A stretch of 64,000 bases of DNA from Prorocentrum cordatum (lineage: Eukaryota; Sar; Dinophyceae; Prorocentrales; Prorocentraceae): positions 1 to 64,000 of the forward strand of contig CAUYUJ010001372.1 in the NCBI GenBank assembly GCA_963575745.1, in the 5' to 3' direction. Position numbers and translations under genes: made by a program. Positions within the stretch are counted from its first letter, which is position 1. Every line of letters starts with the position of its first letter. Shown here piece after piece: positions 10,716-20,353 of this stretch. A model generated the notes under the pieces. It saw only the letters and a list, made by a program, of their open reading frames with translations. It did no database searches and was not told the DNA's origin.

Positions 10716-11028
10716 TCTTCTTCTGGATCTGCTCTCCCGCGCCTTGCTCTCGCTTGCCCCCTCTTGGCTCCTCCTCGTCCTGCTTTGCTGCGCTGTGTTT
10801 GGCGTTCGCGCAGTAGTGCCGGCTCGTGCAAGTCTGCTGCGTTCGTTGACGCACGCATTGAGAATCCTTTCTGGGGAGGGCGGATTTGCATTTCGAGCGG
10901 CGGCTGGAGTGCCGCCTCGGGCAGGCGCGGCGCGTTCGGGCGGGGCGGTTGCTTGCCTTCCCTTGCTGCGCTCCTTGCCTTTCCTTGTTGGCTGCTGTCG
11001 CTCCTCCACGTTCGCCTCCTCCCCGTGC

Positions 11029-11076
11029 TCCTCCTCCTCCTCCTCCTCCTCCTCCTCCTCCTCCTCCTCCTCCTCG
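11029..11076. repeat. (CTC)n microsatellite
   Basis: Pure CTC triplets. Confidence 0.9.
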
Positions 11077-12897
11077 TTATCCTGTCCCCCCCCCCTCCCG
11101 TCACCCCCCTGGCCAACTCATCGTTTCCTGTTCCTCGAGCTCCTCCTGCCCCGCCGCATCCTGATGCTGCCCTTCCTTCTTTCCCGCGCAGGCGGAGGCG
11201 GCGGTCGCCGCCGCTGCGCGCGGCCCTACGCCGCGCGCGGCCCCGAGCACGCCGAGCAGGCCGCCGAGGGTGATCCAGAGGGGCGCTCGGCACCCAGGCC
11301 CACCGCGTCGGGGACAGAGACTGGCGCGGGCTTCCAGCCATGCCCCGCCCCGGGCCCAGGGAGGCCCAGCGGTGCTCTTGCCGCGGGCGGGCCCGAGGCC
11401 CGCTGCCGCGCCGGGCGCCCCCCGCGTGTTCGGCGACCTGGGCGCCGAGGAGGCGGGCGGGGGTTGCGACGAGGGGGAGAAGGGGTGCGGGGGCTGCAGG
11501 TGGACGCGCCAGGGGAATCCAGATGAGCAGACGGCAGCCGGCGACGTTTTCGACGATGTTCGCAAACGAGAGCTCGCCCTCCTCAGGGGGGGCAGCGAAC
11601 GGCCCTCGCTGGCGACAGGGGGCGCGGGCGCGCGCGGATGTCGACCACTTCTGCGCGATCGTGGGGCCCCGGTCGATGGCCGACTTCTCCGGGGCGGCGA
11701 TTGCCCTTGCCGTGGGGGCGAGGGCGAGGCCCCCAGCCAAGACCGCCAACCCGTCGACGAAACGACGCACCCGCACTGCTCCAAGTTGTTGGCGGGTTTC
11801 ACCGAGCTGCCCCCCAACCAGGCAGGTCGCAAGCCCGGCGGTGGGGTCCTGGAGAAACTCTTCGCGCGGCGGGGGAACGGTAGCTGCCGCCCCTGGGAGA
11901 ACTGGAGGGTCAAGTTGGGCGGCTGTCAGGACACGGGCGTTCCACATGCAAGGAAAAGGGGCGGGGGGGCCTCGCGCAGCCTCTGACCTTGACCTTGAGG
12001 AAGAGGGGGGAGGGGGTGGGCGGGGGGGGCGGGGGGCGGGGGGGATGGCGGCTGGGGTGGGGGGAGGGGGGTTTTGATTTTGAGCAGGAGGTAGCGGGGG
12101 GGGGGACAGGAGGAGATGGGGGGGGGGCGCAGGAGAGGAGGAAAGAGACGCAGGCGGGGGGAGGGGGGGGGGGCCGGGCCCGGCCGCCTGCAGGGCGCCA
12201 ACCACAAGGGCGACCGCGGCTGGCCCCCTCTGCGCCGCGCGGTGGATGTTTGCACCCGCCCGGCGCGAGCGGGGCTAACTGCCCAGAGTCTGGCGCGCAT
12301 GGCACGGGACATCGGCCGCGCCGCTGCTGGCGGTGGGCCGCGTGGCTACGCCGCGCTGCACTTCGTTTGCAGCATTTGCAGTGGTGGCGATGCGTCGTTC
12401 ATCTGGGCAGACCTCTGGGCCGCGCTCGCGTGGAGGGCGGCGCGGGCCTTGAGGCTCGGGGCCCGAGTGGCAGCGCGCCGCTTCTGTTGGAGACGGGGGC
12501 GGCCGTCGCAGACGCGGTCGACTGCCCCATCGAGGGCCGCGCTGACATCCGCGCGACAAAGCATCGCGGGGGTCGGCGCGTTGCGGCGAGCCCTCGGATC
12601 TTCTCGCACGACGGCGGCGTTGCTGGAAGAAACAGGCTGCGCAAAGACGGATGGGGCCTTTCTGCCGCCGGCGGGCGGGCAAGGGGGAGGAGGGGGACAG
12701 GGGGGCAAGGGCATGTGCTCACGAGCGGGTGGCCAGGGGGGCTTCCAGCCAAGCGACCTGCATCACCATCGCCGTCATCCCTTTTCGTCACCACAGCCAT
12801 CGCCTCTCATCCCACCACCACCGTACATTTCACCCTCACCGTCGTCCATTCGACCATCATCATCGCCTGTGGGCCGCCTCAAGCTTCACTGCCAAGC

Positions 12898-13003
12898 TTC
12901 GCCACCGCCATCATATCATCATCGCCACCATCCATTTCATCATCATCATCAGCATCATCATCATCATCATCAACATCATCATCATCATCATCAGCATCAT
13001 CAT
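12898..13003. repeat. (CAT)n microsatellite
   Basis: CATCATCAT with a few CAG and CAA variants. It sits in a longer CAT/CGT/CAC-rich stretch from about 12755. Confidence 0.9.
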
Positions 13004-13559
13004 CATCGCCCATCCCATCCACACCACTATCCCTCTTCAGCATCGCCTTCATCCTTTTCATCGACATGCAATGTGAGGGCGCTCGGACCTTCAGAAATGC
13101 AGGTATGGGAACTGTTCGCGAAAGGTCCGAGCAGGACAGTTGCGTCGTCACGCGTCGCACATGTTTCCCCCCCCCCCCGGAGATAGAACTACATCCGTTG
13201 CGCGGCTGGTTGCTGCAGCCGACTACCCCCATGTTCCCTCCTTTTGCGCTTCTGCAATGCAGGCTATCGTATCTTCCCTGGATGGCCCCATTTGTCGCCG
13301 CTCCAATCCACCCTCCGGGATGTGTCAGTGAACGCCCGCATTGTGTACTCTACGTGCACTTCAGCACTTTACATAACTGCCCGCATTTCCGCCCCGCCGG
13401 TTGTTTATTGGCACGCAAGCACAGCTCGCGCTCGCCAGCGCCAGCAACGCCATCTCCCTCAAACTGGCCCCTCCGGGTCCGCCGCGGAGCGAGTTGTAGA
13501 CCTAGGCGCGCCGCATATTGTTGACAGTTCTCGGTGCCCGGCGCATCCCCTCTGCGAGG

Positions 13560-15660
13560 GCGGGGTGCCGATGCTTGGCCATCGACGCCCGGTGGCGTCC
13601 TAGGAGCGGATGCCCATGCCTGTCCATCGACGGGGATGGGCACCCAAGCTAACTCGGCGCCTACTGGACGCGGTCAGCGGTGAAAATGCCGCGCCCGCAA
13701 CAATCACGTGGCCGCTTCGTGGCTATCAGCGCGGACTTGGATTGCCAGTGCCGATTTCCAGCGCCGAGCAATATCCTCATCGCGAGGATGGGGCGCCCAT
13801 GCCGGCCCATCGGCGGGCATCGGAATCCCAGCTTCAGGCGCGACGGGCGGATGCCGGGGCCTGTCCGGCAACAGACGTGGGCATCCAGGCCAACGCGGCT
13901 TCTGCTTATCGCCGCCAATGGGGGGGGGGGCTGCAGGCCTTTCGGCGAGACTCGAACCGAGACGCAGAGACGAGACCCAACATAGATGGGCGCCCGCGCA
14001 AATAGAGAGCCCCGCCGGGCGACCCCCGCAAATCGCTCCACCGGCTTTAATTTTTGCTCCTTCAGATTGGTGCTCATGCGCGGCGCGAAGTAGCTGTCGG
14101 AGGCTGCCGCGCCCGCAACGGCAACGTGGCCATCTCGCGGCCACTGAGGCGGACCAGCATTCCCATGCCCAGCGAGTCCTCCTTGCGAGGGCGGGATGCC
14201 GATGTCCGCCCATCAACGAGGACAGGCGTCCAAGAGGCGCGATGGGGTGGTGCCCCATGCTTGTCCGCCGACTGGGGCGGGCATCCTGGCTGACGCGTTG
14301 CCTACTGAACGCCGTCAATGGCGGTAATGCCGCACCCACAACGTCAAAATGGCCGTCCCGCGGCCAGCGATGCGGGCCAGAGTTTCCTATGCCGAGCAGT
14401 ATCCTTCTTGCGAGGATGGGATGCCCATGCCTGCCCTTGACAGGGACGGGCACCTGAGCTTCAGGCATGATGGGCGGATGCCAGTGCCTGTCCATCGACA
14501 GGGATGGCCGTTCAAACTAACGCGGCTTTTATTGGAAGCCGCCAGTAAGGGAGGCTGCCAGCCCCCGGGCTACATTCGAACCAAAACGCAGAAGTATCTG
14601 CGGCGTCGAACGCACACGCAACACAACTTGGCACAACTAGAGGGCTCCACCAGGCGATCTCCAGCAATTACTTCCACCAGCTTCCGCCGAGATTCCGCCA
14701 GATTCCCGCCCACGAGCGGCGCGAAATCTTTGTCGGAGGCGGCCGTGCCCGCGTCGGCAATGCGGCCATCTCGCAGCCGCTGAGGCGGACCAACATTCAC
14801 AGTGTCCATCGAGTCCTCTTTTCGAGGGCGGGATGCCCATGCCTGTCCACCAACAAGGATGTACATCTTAGCTTTAGGCGCGAGGAGCGGGTTCCCGTGC
14901 TTTCCAATCGACAGGGATGGGCATCCAGGCGGACATGGTCCCTACTGGACGCCGTCAGTGGCCAAAATGCCGCGCTCGCAACGGCAAAGTGGCCGTCCCG
15001 CGGCCGATGAAGCGGACCACTGCTTTGTGTTTTCGAGAAGTATCCTCGTTTCGAGGATGGGATGCCCATGCTTGTCTTTAGGCAGGGATGGTCGCCCCAA
15101 TCTCAGGCACGAGCGGCGGATGCCAGTGTCGATCCATCGACAGGGATAGCGGGATGCCCATACTTGCCCATCAACAGGGATGGGCATCCTAGCATTAGGC
15201 ACGAGGAACGGATGCCAATGCCTGATTGGCACCCAGGCCACGACGGTGCCTACTGAAATCCGCCAATGGCGAACATGCCGCGCCCGCGACGGCAACCTTG
15301 CCGTCCCGCGGCCACTGAAGCGAACCAAAGTTACCTGTGCCCACCAAGCCCTCCAATCCCAGACCCCCGACGTCATGATTTTTTCATGACGCGACCCCCA
15401 GAGGTCCCGACCCATTCCCCGGGACCGGTTTTTCGTCCTGACTCGTTTTTTGACGGCCCCGAGGCCCGGCAAGGGCCCCCGGAGGCCGAAAATTGCGAAA
15501 AACCTCCCGTCGCAATTTTTTCGCAACGCGAGGGGGTTTGGGATGCGAGGGGGGGATGTCCATATCTGTCCTCCGACAGGGGTGGGCATCCCTGCTTCAG
15601 GCACCAGAGGCAGGTGCCCATGCCTGCCCATCGACAGGGACTGGCATCCGGGCCCATACG
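13560..15660 (+). repeat. Higher-order tandem repeat, about 640-bp unit of three subrepeats
   Basis: The landmark TACTGGACGC or TACTGAACGC occurs at 13663, 14302 and 14942, spacings of 639-640. The landmark TGTCGGAGGC occurs at 14095 and 14733, spacing 638. Inside each unit, GGATGCCCATGCCTGTCCAT with CGACAGGGATGGGC recurs at about 200-230-bp spacing, so the unit is built from diverged subrepeats. A related landmark at 15252 starts a partial unit interrupted by another repeat at 15374-15535. No coding sense is supported. Confidence 0.8.
15374..15535 (-). repeat. Dispersed repeat family D7, minus orientation
   Basis: Core in reverse: GGCCGTTTTCGGCCTC-like start, GGGCCCTTGCCGGGCCTCGG middle, then GACTC..ACGAAAAACCGGTCCC and a TCATGA end. 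Other copies: 17036-17190, 17425-17575, 34345-34495, 35690-35830 and 61365-61680. This copy is embedded in the 640-bp array. The junction has an 8-bp-arm hairpin (CGTCATGA / TCATGACG). Confidence 0.7.
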
Positions 15661-15861
15661 GCCCTACAGTCGGGGCCCTGAAGAAGGAACCCTTTTCGTT
15701 GGGGAGGGGCTCCGAGGGGCTCCGCGTTCCTTCAGTCTTTCACAGCTTGCCTCAGGCTTTTCTTAGATATTCGATTGGAAATCGAAGGTTAACTTATGGA
15801 AAAAAAGGGGCCTGGTTCCCTATTCAGGGTTCCTTAGGTCAACGCCCCGAATGTACGGCCC
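15657..15861 (+). mobile_element. MITE, CAGTCGGGG family, with 8-bp flanking direct repeat
   Basis: The element (15665-15855) starts TACAGTCGGGG and ends CCCCGAATGTA, so the ends are inverted repeats; the match extends imperfectly for about 26 bp. TACGGCCC occurs at 15657-15664 and 15854-15861, giving an 8-bp direct repeat. If the terminal TA is counted as target, the ends would instead resemble Tc1/mariner-type CAGT termini. The interior matches 60799-60987 closely (GAAGGAAC, TTTTCGTTGGGGAGGGGCTC, GCTTGCCTCAGG). Nothing is encoded. Confidence 0.7.
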
Positions 15862-16058
15862 TGCCTCCCAGGGGAGGGCCGTGTCTCCTCTCAGTGCGAG
15901 GGCACAAGGTCCCAAGCCACTGTCGCAGGGCCCTTCGCTTGGTAAGGGGCTACTCAAGGGTGCTCCTCGAGTTCGGAGAGCTCCGAGTGGCACCCCAGGA
16001 GTCCCCTGGGCCTTTACCCTTGCCGTGGTCGAATAGCGTCGGCGCAGGGAGTGGAGAA

Positions 16059-16348
16059 TGGAGGAGGAAGGGGAGGAGGAGGAGGAGGAGGAGGAGGAGG
16101 AGGAGGAGGAGGAGGAGAAGGAGGAGGAGGAGGGGGAGGAGGAGGAGGAGGAAGAGGAGGAGGGGGAGGAGGAGGAGGAGGAGGAGAGAGGAGGAGAGAG
16201 GAGAGGAGGAGGGAGGGGGAGAAGGAGAAAAAGGAGGAGGAGAAGGAGGAGGAGGAGGAGAGGAGGAGAATAACAGGGGGAGGAGAAAACGACGAGGATG
16301 AGAGCACGATGATGATGATGAGATGATGATGATGATGATGATGATGAT

Positions 16349-16379
<31 letters not shown>

Positions 16380-16421
16380 ATGATGAGATGATGATGATGT
16401 GCTGATGATTGACAATGATGA

Positions 16422-16463
<42 letters not shown>

Positions 16464-16830
16464 CATGGTGATGGTGATGTGATGATGGTGGTGATGAGAT
16501 GAGTGAGGAGGAGGAGGAGGAGGAGGAGAGGAGGGAGGAGGACGAGAAGGAGAAGGAGGAGGCGGAGGAGGTGGAGAAGGATGACGACGAGGAAAAGAAG
16601 GGGGCGAGGAGGTGGAAGATGGAGGAGGAGGGGAGCGAGGAGGAGGAAGAGGAGGAGGAGGAGGAGTTGGAGAAGACCAGGAGTAGGACAATGAAGAGCA
16701 TGGAAGAGAAAGGTGGAGGAAGAGGAATATGGAGGAGGAGGAGGAGGAGCAGCAGGAGGAGGAGGAGGAGAAGGAGGAGGAGAAAACAGGAGGAGGAGGA
16801 GGAGGAGGAGGAAGATGAGGAGAGCCCCCC
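16059..16830. repeat. GAG - GAT - GAG microsatellite block
   Basis: GAG runs (16059-16275), a GAT/GCT block (16308-16500) and a second GAG block (16504-16830). Confidence 0.95.
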
Positions 16831-17035
16831 CCCCCTCCCGAGGCTCCGGGGCCAACCAGCAGTGGGCCACCTCGGGCGCGCGCCCCGCCCGCTCCGCCGC
16901 CCCTCATCCGGCTCCTCGCCCTCGCCCTGTTCGCCGCTTCTTCCGGCGCCGAGCCCCCCCCCCCCCTCCCTCCCCCCCCTCCCTGGGTTCCCGCGCTCTC
17001 CCCCCCCCTGGGTCCCAGACCCCCTCGGGTACTGA
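16831..17035. other. No gene; C-tract-rich spacer
   Basis: GC-rich with long C runs; no feature is recognised. Confidence 0.4.
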
Positions 17036-17190
17036 CAAAAATCATGACGGGATGTTTTTCCTCGTTTTCGGCCTCCAGGGGCCCTCGCTGGGCCTCGGGA
17101 CCGTCAAACAACGACTCAGGATGAGAAACCGGTCCTGGGGAAGGGGTCGAGACCTTTGGGAGTCGACGCATTGAAAAATTCATGACGTCG
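17036..17190 (+). repeat. Dispersed repeat D7, plus orientation
   Basis: One of the clearer copies: GTTTTCGGCCTCCAGGGGCC, CTGGGCCTCGGGACCGTCAA, GACTCAGGATGAGAAACCGG, TCCTGGGGAAGGGGTCGAGA. It is the uninterrupted reference against which the insertion at 61446 is read. Confidence 0.75.
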
Positions 17191-17214
17191 GGAGTCTGGG
17201 GTTCGGGAGGGGAG

Positions 17215-17395
17215 GGGGGGGGGATCAGCCGCGCGCAGAGGGGAGTGGGGGGAGGGAGGAAGCCTTCTCAGGAGCACCCCTGCTTCTGAGAAGGCGCGGG
17301 CCTTATCTGTGGACGTGGGCCGACGAAGCAGCTGCCTCCTGCTAAGAGGCCTTCCCCCCCCCCTCCACTCCCTTGTGCGCGCCGCCAAGAAGTTT
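17215..17395. repeat. TTCTGAGAAGG-type inverted-repeat element (M3b copy)
   Basis: GAAGCCTTCTCAGGAGCACC and CTGAGAAGGCGCGGGCCTTA match 19326-19495 in order and spacing. GA-rich left and TC-rich right sides are mutually inverted. Confidence 0.6.
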
Positions 17396-17424
17396 CTCAG
17401 TTATCCAAAGCGCCTCGCGTCGTG

Positions 17425-17575
17425 GAGCAATCACAACGGCAGGGTTCTGGCAGTCTTCGGGACCTCGGGGGCCCTTGCCAACCCTCGGGACCGTCAAAAG
17501 ACGACTAGTGATGAACATCTCGTCCTGGGCAATGAATCCAGACCGTTGGGGGTCCACGTCATGAACAAAAACACA
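17425..17575 (+). repeat. Dispersed repeat D7, plus orientation, diverged
   Basis: Same order of blocks as 17036-17190 (CTCGGGACCGTCAAAAGACG, then TCCTGGGCAATG). Confidence 0.6.
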
Positions 17576-18034
17576 GCGCGGGGGGCTTGGGGAGGGAGGA
17601 GGAGATCCTGAGGTCTGGGCGTTGCAATTTTGTCATACTGGGCGTTTTCGCCTAGTTTCGGGCCCCAGGACCATCACAGACCGATCTGGCTCGAAAAAAC
17701 AAAAGGCAGGTCGTGGTTTGACGATTTCGGATCTGTCGTACCTTGGGCGATTTCGAAGGTAGGGCGGACATTTCCGCCCTGCGTTTCAGGCTCCTTTGAC
17801 GTCGATTTCCGCCGGGCTTCGCCGTCGCTCGGTTGGCCACAGTTTTGCAGAGAGATCCGCCCACTCTTCTGAGGTGGACACCTACCGCCCTAGCTTGTTC
17901 GCACCTTTCGGGGTACATCTCCTTGCAATTCTCAGGCAGAAGAATCAGACAAAGTACGGCGGGTAAGCAACATCGCGACGGACGGTTATTTGCGAGAAGC
18001 AGGTCGCAGGGAGTGTGGGTCGACGTTGCTCGGC

Positions 18035-18153
18035 GGCTCTTCCAGGGGGGAAGTGAGAGGGGGCGGGCCTGCTCAGAAGGCTCGGAAGGACTCCTCCTCC
18101 TCCTCCTCCTCCTCCTCCTCCTCCTCCTCCTCCTCCTCCTCCTCTTCCTATCC
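18035..18153. repeat. Left half of an M3 element followed by (CTC)n
   Basis: 18035-18090 (CTCGGCGGCTCTTCCAGGGG, then GGGAAGTGAG and TCAGAAGGCTCGGAAG) matches the left end of the M3 elements at 32064 and 45778. It is cut off by a CTC microsatellite at 18090-18153. The matching right half is at about 19200-19314, so the element may have been split by microsatellite growth and insertion. Confidence 0.55.
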
Positions 18154-18302
18154 TTATTAGAATATACTCCTACTCCCCCCTCAGGCCGGCAGATAGCGGG
18201 CGCATCCGGATGGTCCCATCCTAACCTGTAAAAAACAATACAAAATCAACATTTTTCTTATTTTTTCCTCTCGACATGGACGTCCTGTCGTCCACGGCGA
18301 TA

Positions 18303-18430
18303 ATCCATTGCAAAAAATACCACAAAGAGCACACGCGCGCGTTCATGTCAGAATCCTACCGAACACCGTGTGTTTGCAAGCATTTCAACATAAAAACATC
18401 AAAAACCCAATGTTTTTTTTCACACAAAAT
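18303..18430 (+). repeat. AT-rich direct repeat, copy 1 of 2
   Basis: Nearly identical to 18568-18692 (about 120 bp: GCAAAAAATACCACAAAGAG, TCAGAATCCTACCGAACACC, CATTTCAACATAAAAACATC). AT-rich in a GC-rich window. Both copies happen to be open in the same translated frame, but no protein is recognised. Confidence 0.85.
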
Positions 18431-18567
18431 TGTACAAATTTCCCGCCCGGGCTCTCTTGCTGAAATCATAGGAAAACCATAGGAATCTTAAGAATTCTAT
18501 CAAATCCAGCGATTTCACGTCATCGCGCGGTGCACTCGCGATGCTCTGTCATGCACCCAGGCCGCGA

Positions 18568-18692
18568 ATCCTGTGCAAAAAATACCACAAAGAGCACACT
18601 CGCGCGTTCATGTCAGAATCCTACCGAACACCGTGTGTTTGCAAGCATTTCAACATAAAAACATCAAAAACCCAATGCTTTTTCACAAAAAT
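18568..18692 (+). repeat. AT-rich direct repeat, copy 2 of 2
   Basis: See 18303-18430. It starts 265 bp downstream of the first copy and differs by a few substitutions and a shorter T run. Confidence 0.85.
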
Positions 18693-18974
18693 GCTTTGGG
18701 GTGTCCTGTCAGACCGTCGGGCTTCCTCCGGCCACCTCTGGCTTCCTGCGGTGTACCGGGCCATTCTCGACTCGTCTGGCAATGCGTGCGCGGCATTCAA
18801 CACGCGCTCGCCAGTTCCCGTCGGCAACCGCCATCGCGGCCGCATCAGCTGTACCAAACCGGCTGGCCGGTGTGACTTCGGCCCCCAGTTGTGCCAGCTT
18901 TGCTTCTTATGTTGTGGGAGGGCGGGTGGGACTGGGCATGCCATGCTTGACTCGCTCGAGCTGGCTAGCTTGAC

Positions 18975-19195
18975 TCCTACTCCTACTCCTACTCCTACTC
19001 CTACTCCTCCTCCACCTCCTCCTCCTCCTCCTCCTCCTCCTCCTCCTCCTCCTCATCATCATCATCATCATCATCCTCATCCTCGTCCTCGTCCTCCTCG
19101 TCCTCGTCCTCTTCCCTCCTTCCTCCTGCTGCTGCTCCTCCTCCTGCCCCTCCTCCTCCTCCTCCTTCTCCTCCCTCCTCGTGCTCCTCCTCCTC
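18975..19195. repeat. ACTCCT / CTC / CAT microsatellite
   Basis: TCCTAC repeats, then CTC, CAT and CTCGTC runs. Confidence 0.9.
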
Positions 19196-19199
19196 CAGT

Positions 19200-19314
19200 T
19201 TTCAACGCCTTCCCCGACGACGCTGAAAACCTCGCAGAAGGCTGGAGGGCTTCTAAGCGGTCCCGTCGCCTTTTGGGAAGGCCTGCCCCCTCTCACTTCC
19301 CCCTTGCTCGCCAC
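19200..19314. repeat. Right half of an M3 element
   Basis: Contains GAAGGCTGGAGGGCTTCTAA and ends CTCACTTCCCCCTTGCTCGC, the right terminus of the M3 family. Confidence 0.55.
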
Positions 19315-19506
19315 CTAGTTGCGAATCAGCCACGCTCAGAGGGGTGCAGGGGGAGGGGGGAAGGCTTCTCAGGAGCACCCCTGCTCCTTGGAAGGCGCGG
19401 GCCTTTATCTATAGATGAAGGGCCGGCGCCCTCTGAGAAGCAGCCCTTCTCGGAAGCCTTCCCCCCTCCCCCTATCCCCCTTGTTCCCGCCGCCGCTAGT
19501 TGCGAA
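19315..19506. mobile_element. M3b inverted-repeat element between CTAGTTGCGAA direct repeats
   Basis: CTAGTTGCGAA occurs at 19315-19325 and 19496-19506. The sequence between is homologous to 17215-17395 and has GA-rich and TC-rich inverted halves. The direct repeat is either an 11-bp target duplication or the scar of a tandem duplication with the preceding M3 end. Confidence 0.55.
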
Positions 19507-19654
19507 AGCCATGATGTCGGGGCTCTGGGGGGGAGGTTTGGCCTCCCCGTGGCTCCGGGGCGTAGCTGTCCGCCGTCTCTTCGGCGCAGGGGTGTGTGGC
19601 GCCGCTGGGCGGCTCGGACGGTGAGGGGGACCTCCCGAGCACGCCGCCCGGCTA

Positions 19655-19790
19655 GGGAGGGGGGGGAGGGAGGGAGGATAGAGGAGGGGGAGGAGGGAGG
19701 GAGGAGGGAGGAGGGAGGGGGAAGGAGAGTGGGAGGAGGGAGGGGAAGGAGGGGAAGAGGGGGGAGGGGGGATGTGGGACAGGGGGAGGA
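19655..19790. repeat. GGGA/GGA-rich purine tract
   Basis: Irregular GGGAGGA repeats; no gene. Confidence 0.85.
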
Positions 19791-19887
19791 GGGGCTGACG
19801 AGCTACAATTACTCCGTTGCGCCCAAGTCGGATTGGAAACTACGCCAGTCCAAACCCTATGAGTTATCAAGGGGGATGCGCCCGCGT

Positions 19888-19926
19888 GCGGAGTAGTTGG
19901 AGTAGTTCCACTCCGAACTACTCCGC
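19888..19926. repeat. Hairpin with 11-bp perfect arms
   Basis: GCGGAGTAGTT and AACTACTCCGC face each other across a 17-nt loop that itself repeats GGAGTAGTT. Function unknown. Confidence 0.6.
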
Positions 19927-20178
19927 GCTGATGCGTTCGATTGGCGAAGGCAGATTGGAAGACATGTTCGTCACGGTGATGTAGGTGCGCTCGCGCCATA
20001 TCTGACATCCTACCCCTCCCGCCCATCCCTTCCCATGGCGCGGAATGTTTCTCTGCGTCGACGCGTGACGTAGCGAACCTGGAACTTCCAAAATGATCCC
20101 ATCGTGTTACGTGCAATCTGAAAATAGGGAGCTGCGCGCATTGGCCGAAGAGGTGGCGGAAGAGCACGACCATGAGCA

Positions 20179-20235
20179 GGAGGAAAAGGAGGAGGAGGAG
20201 GAGGAGGAGGAGGAGGAGGAGGAGGAGGAGGAGTT
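20179..20235. repeat. (GAG)n microsatellite
   Basis: Pure GAG run just 3' of the minus-strand LINE end. Confidence 0.9.
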
Positions 20236-20353
20236 TTCAACAGGCGCGGCGCCTGGCGTGCAGGCACGGCTGGGCGACCTTGGCGCGAGTCCGACAAGGA
20301 AAATGTTGCCCGAGCACCTCCCGACGGGAGTGCCAGCAGGCGCGGCCAGGGGA

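Larger units (their letters stand above)
10716..13555. other. No recognisable gene; very GC-rich with microsatellites
   Basis: Contains a CTC run (11029-11076), G-tracts (12000-12175) and long overlapping frames on both strands caused by high GC. A plus-strand stretch at about 12230-12680 has some protein-like character but no motif. CAT repeats occupy 12898-13003. Confidence 0.4.

Noticed and set aside
10448-12205. A 585-codon minus-strand frame
   Set aside because: It overlaps the better-supported plus-strand coding sequence ending at 10715 and consists of Pro/Arg/Ala-rich GC-driven translation.
13930-13970. ACTCGAACCGAG (and ATTCGAACC near 14578), resembling a tRNA T-arm or B box on the minus strand
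   Set aside because: The stem does not pair and no acceptor, D or anticodon arms could be found. It recurs only as part of the 640-bp repeat.
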